From positions 1 to 7,483 of the forward strand of contig CAIRYL010000142.1 in NCBI GenBank assembly GCA_903882825.1: DNA of 7,483 nucleotides. The letters are read 5' to 3'. Shown in pieces: positions 6,114 to 7,483 of the stretch; within the stretch, counting starts at the first letter, position 1, and the number at the start of each line of letters is the position of its first letter. This DNA comes from an uncultured Candidatus Peregrinibacteria bacterium. GTDB lineage: Bacteria > Patescibacteriota > Gracilibacteria > CAIRYL01. The notes below the pieces were generated by a model, which was given only the letters and a program-made list of their open reading frames with translations, had not been told where the DNA came from and ran no database searches. The translations under genes and the position numbers were made by a program.

Positions 6114-6291
6114 AAAGCAGAGGCAAAGGAACTTCTACTTTCATTGCCTCTACACATTTTTTATCTACATCTTCAATAAATTTTTCTATATTTTTTATCG
6201 CCTCAGATACCATTTTTTCATCAATTATTCCTTCCTCATTATCTTTTTTCCCGTTTCTATGAACAATATTATGCCTAGTATAAAGGTTTTC
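6109..6291 (-). pseudogene. C-terminal remnant of a HEPN-like domain protein
   Basis: Sixty codons are open on the minus strand after an in-frame TGA at 6292-6294. They read ENLYTRHNIVHRNGKKDNEE, then GIIDEKMVSEAIKNIEKF, IEDVDKKCVEAM and VEVPLPLLF, ending in TAA. RHNIVH is an R-x4-H motif, followed by NG and a regular amphipathic helix, matching the C-terminal half of HEPN domains (a fold shared by many RNases and toxins). The N-terminal half is absent: further upstream the same frame meets a TAG at 6361-6363, and the intervening 21 residues do not look HEPN-like. No start precedes the motif. I infer decay of a HEPN gene next to the toxin-antitoxin unit. The family match is from motif memory only. 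Confidence 0.45.
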
Positions 6292-6402
6292 TCAATTAAA
6301 AAAGGCGAAAACCAATATTTTTACCCCTTTTGGTTTCTCCCCACCAAGCATAAGGTTCTGCTATGTCCTATAAAGAGTGTGAGGAATAGGGTGCCGTTTA
6401 TA
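6292..6402. other. Gene-free stretch upstream of the HEPN-like remnant
   Basis: All minus-strand frames are broken. The longest readable pieces, including one with AWWGETKRGKNIGFRLF ending near 6297, have no start and no family I recognise. They may be remnants of the same disrupted locus or of the repeat that follows. Confidence 0.4.
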
Positions 6403-6465
6403 TTTGTCATCCCTGCGCAGGCAGGGATCCAGTGACTGGATTCCCCTCTCCAGGGGAATGACAAA
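6403..6465. repeat. 63-bp REP-like element folding into a perfect four-stem cross
   Basis: The outer arms tttgtcat (6403-6410) and atgacaaa (6458-6465) enclose three adjacent hairpins: ccctgc/gcaggg (6411-6426), atccag/ctggat (6427-6441) and tcccct/agggga (6442-6457). Every stem is perfect, loops are 3-4 nt, and no base at the junction is unpaired. The gtcatccc...ggggaatgac ends resemble the widespread gtcattccc-type intergenic repeats, so it is probably one member of a dispersed non-autonomous family. Confidence 0.8.
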
Positions 6466-6619
6466 ACTCAACAAAGTCCAAATATATGGCTTTTATACTT
6501 CATTAATAGCGTTTTTTTGGACAGTTCTGATACACCCAATTTGAACCAGCACAAGTTCTTTACTAATTACGTTAATAAACTCGTGAAAATATGTAAAAAA
6601 ATGATATATTTTTACAGGT
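6466..6619. other. AT-rich gene-free stretch
   Basis: No gene, tRNA or rRNA is seen. The only structure is tgtaaaaa (6592-6599) paired with tttttaca (6609-6616). The motif tggacagttctgatacaccc near 6519-6538 could be a decayed transposon end, but no partner end or transposase is present. Confidence 0.35.
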
Positions 6620-6622
6620 TAG

Positions 6623-6678
6623 GAATCCTCTAATGGATTACCTCCTTCCCCGTTTTTACGAGGGCAGGAATGATAAAA
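6623..6678. repeat. Degenerate palindromic repeat
   Basis: It has two hairpins: aatcc/ggatt (6624-6639), then an imperfect stem of about nine pairs between 6643-6652 and 6659-6669 with a T-rich loop. It ends in aggaatgata, whose reverse complement resembles the tcattcct end of the same broad repeat type as 6403-6465. The outer closing stem is lost. Confidence 0.45.
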
Positions 6679-6695
6679 AATGGCTTATAATCTGA

Positions 6696-6823
6696 ATTGC
6701 TTCGTTCCTCGCAATGACCGAATGTTCCGTCATTGCGAGCGAGGTAACGAGCGTGGCAATCCAGGAACACATTGGTCAGGTATGGATTGCTTCGGGCTTT
6801 GCCCTCGCAATGACGGAACATTC
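6696..6823. repeat. Large inverted repeat of the gtcattgcgag type, with a partial inverted copy
   Basis: 6720-6739 and 6804-6823 are perfect 20-bp inverted arms. Inside, gcaatcca (6756-6763) pairs with tggattgc (6783-6790). A partial inverted copy just upstream, ctcgcaatgac (6708-6718), can pair instead with gtcattgcgag (6729-6739), so two mutually exclusive folds exist. The unit resembles gtcattgcgag...gcaatcc repeats common in many bacterial genomes. Open frames on both strands here are symmetry artefacts. Confidence 0.75.
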
Positions 6824-6830
6824 CAAATCC

Positions 6831-6856
6831 GGGCACCCACGAGGGGCGCCCCTACA
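6831..6856. repeat. Short GC-rich hairpin repeat
   Basis: gggcacccacgaggggcgcc and the following ccta form a short G/C hairpin (6831-6834 with 6848-6851) and contain the palindrome ggggcgcccc (6843-6852). It stands out from the AT-rich surroundings and resembles other dispersed hairpin repeats ending in cccctac. Confidence 0.5.
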
Positions 6857-6860
6857 CCTA

Positions 6861-6919
6861 TTCCTAATTCCTAATTCCTAATTCCTAATTCCTAATTCCT
6901 AATTCCTAATTCCTAATTC
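6861..6919. repeat. Heptanucleotide tandem repeat, 8 perfect copies, upstream of purU
   Basis: Eight exact copies of ttcctaa fill 6861-6916, plus a partial ttc, and the preceding ccta (6857-6860) fits the same phase. The array ends 16 nt before the purU start. Seven is not a multiple of three, and the unit places stops in all frames. Perfect identity suggests recent or ongoing copy-number change. Confidence 0.95.
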
Positions 6920-6932
6920 TCTTCTCCTTTCC

Positions 6933-7483
6933 ATGATTTTTCTCTCTTCTTCTCCCGATGGCATTGGTATTATTGCCAAAATTTCCTCCTTTTTCGCGGA
7001 GCGGGGAATAAACATTGCAAAATTAGAGGAACATACCGAGCAAGGACGATTTTTTCTGCGACTAGAAACCGCCGGAGAAATCTCGATTCCGACGCTTTCT
7101 CAAGAATTTTTGCCACTTGCGCAGGCGTTAAAAATGGAATTTCAAATGCTCGATGAGCAAAAACGCCCGCGCATGCTTCTTTTTTGTTCTGATACGCTCC
7201 ATTGTCCGCTGGCGATTTTTTCTCATATTTTTTCAGGGCTTTTACACGCGGACGTGGTGGGAGTCGTTTCCAATTCTCAAAAAATAGAAGATTTTTGTAA
7301 AAAAATGGAGATTCCGTTTTTTTACACGCCTGCGGAAAAAGGGAGTTTTGCGCATGAAGCAGAGCAAATTCACATTATTTCTACCCTTTCTCCGGATGTT
7401 GTGGTGTTGGCGCGGTATATGAAGGTGCTTTCCGAAGATTTCCTCGCTCATGTTTCGGTTCCTATTATCAATATTCATCATTC
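6933..7483 (+). CDS. purU: Formyltetrahydrofolate deformylase, 5' part, cut by the window end
   Basis: 183 codons of a family of about 280 residues are visible. The enzyme hydrolyses 10-formyltetrahydrofolate to tetrahydrofolate and formate, balancing one-carbon units and supplying formate for purine synthesis. Residues 1-75 are an ACT-type regulatory domain (MIFLSSSPDGIGIIAKISSF, then GINIAKLEEH and GRFFLRLE). From about residue 83 the formyltransferase fold begins (RPRMLLFCSDTLHCPLAIF), followed by ADVVGVVSNSQ, IPFFYTPAEKG and VVVLARYMKVLS. The visible end, INIHH, contains the Asn and His that are catalytic in this fold; the later Asp and substrate loop lie outside. The ATG at 6933 starts the ACT domain at the usual point, with no Shine-Dalgarno motif and a pyrimidine-rich leader. 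Codon use is visibly richer in gcg, ccg and cgc than in the other genes here. Confidence 0.93.
   Translation, partial: MIFLSSSPDGIGIIAKISSFFAERGINIAKLEEHTEQGRFFLRLETAGEISIPTLSQEFLPLAQALKMEFQMLDEQKRPRMLLFCSDTLHCPLAIFSHIFSGLLHADVVGVVSNSQKIEDFCKKMEIPFFYTPAEKGSFAHEAEQIHIISTLSPDVVVLARYMKVLSEDFLAHVSVPIINIHH

Noticed and set aside
5682..6294. Alternative genetic code with TGA read as glycine (as in Gracilibacteria)
   Set aside because: The antitoxin ends with TGA in a classic ATGA overlap with the toxin, read-through would add a meaningless tail, and a TAG also breaks the HEPN-like frame upstream of its TGA.
6403..6465. tRNA-like cloverleaf
   Set aside because: It has four stems but no anticodon-loop layout, no GGTTCRA T-loop and no 7-4-5-5 stem pattern, so it is a palindromic repeat rather than a tRNA.
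6630..6874. Overlapping open frames on both strands in the repeat cluster
   Set aside because: They arise from near-palindromic repeats read in both directions; the peptides mirror the repeat units.
6861..6919. CRISPR-like repeat array
   Set aside because: Units are 7 bp and contiguous with no spacers; it is a simple tandem repeat.
7242..7481. 79-codon minus-strand open frame
   Set aside because: It is antisense to the conserved formyltransferase part of purU.

Overview
The window reads as an AT-rich bacterial chromosome fragment with standard genetic code: TAA, TAG and TGA all end real genes. None of the six gene starts has a convincing Shine-Dalgarno motif. An archaeal-type PEP carboxylase, a large secreted amidase-SpoIID protein and dense short palindromic repeats would suit an uncultivated Patescibacteria/CPR-type lineage. 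That placement is inference from gene style; no rRNA or lineage marker is present.

Layout. 1-3191 (minus) is one large secreted cell-wall hydrolase: signal peptide, zinc amidase (PGRP/Amidase_2), three Ig-like repeats with an N-x-G...W core, a Pro/Ser/Thr linker and a C-terminal SpoIID domain. 3221-3436 (minus) is ribosomal protein bL31, 29 nt upstream of the hydrolase and possibly co-transcribed with it. 3437-3557 is a divergent promoter region with an 18-bp palindrome. 3558-5066 (plus) is an archaeal-type phosphoenolpyruvate carboxylase, followed by repeat debris and a good intrinsic terminator (5182-5214).

5233-6113 is a cassette-like unit. Two 46-bp direct repeats (five mismatches, 835 bp apart) bracket a minus-strand type II toxin-antitoxin pair (Phd/YefM-like antitoxin, RelE/ParE-like toxin) and a doubtful small ORF. 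Just beyond the second repeat lies a 60-codon remnant of a protein resembling the C-terminal half of a HEPN domain. The repeat supplies the stop codon both to this remnant and to the small ORF. 6114-6932 has no intact gene. It holds several palindromic repeats, including a 63-bp element that folds into a perfect four-stem cross, and an 8-copy heptanucleotide tandem repeat. 6933-7483 (plus) is the 5' part of purU (formyltetrahydrofolate deformylase), cut by the window end.

The housekeeping genes (bL31, PEP carboxylase, PurU, the wall hydrolase) show no shared pathway. The accessory content is concentrated in 5067-6932, which looks like a spot of repeated insertion and decay.
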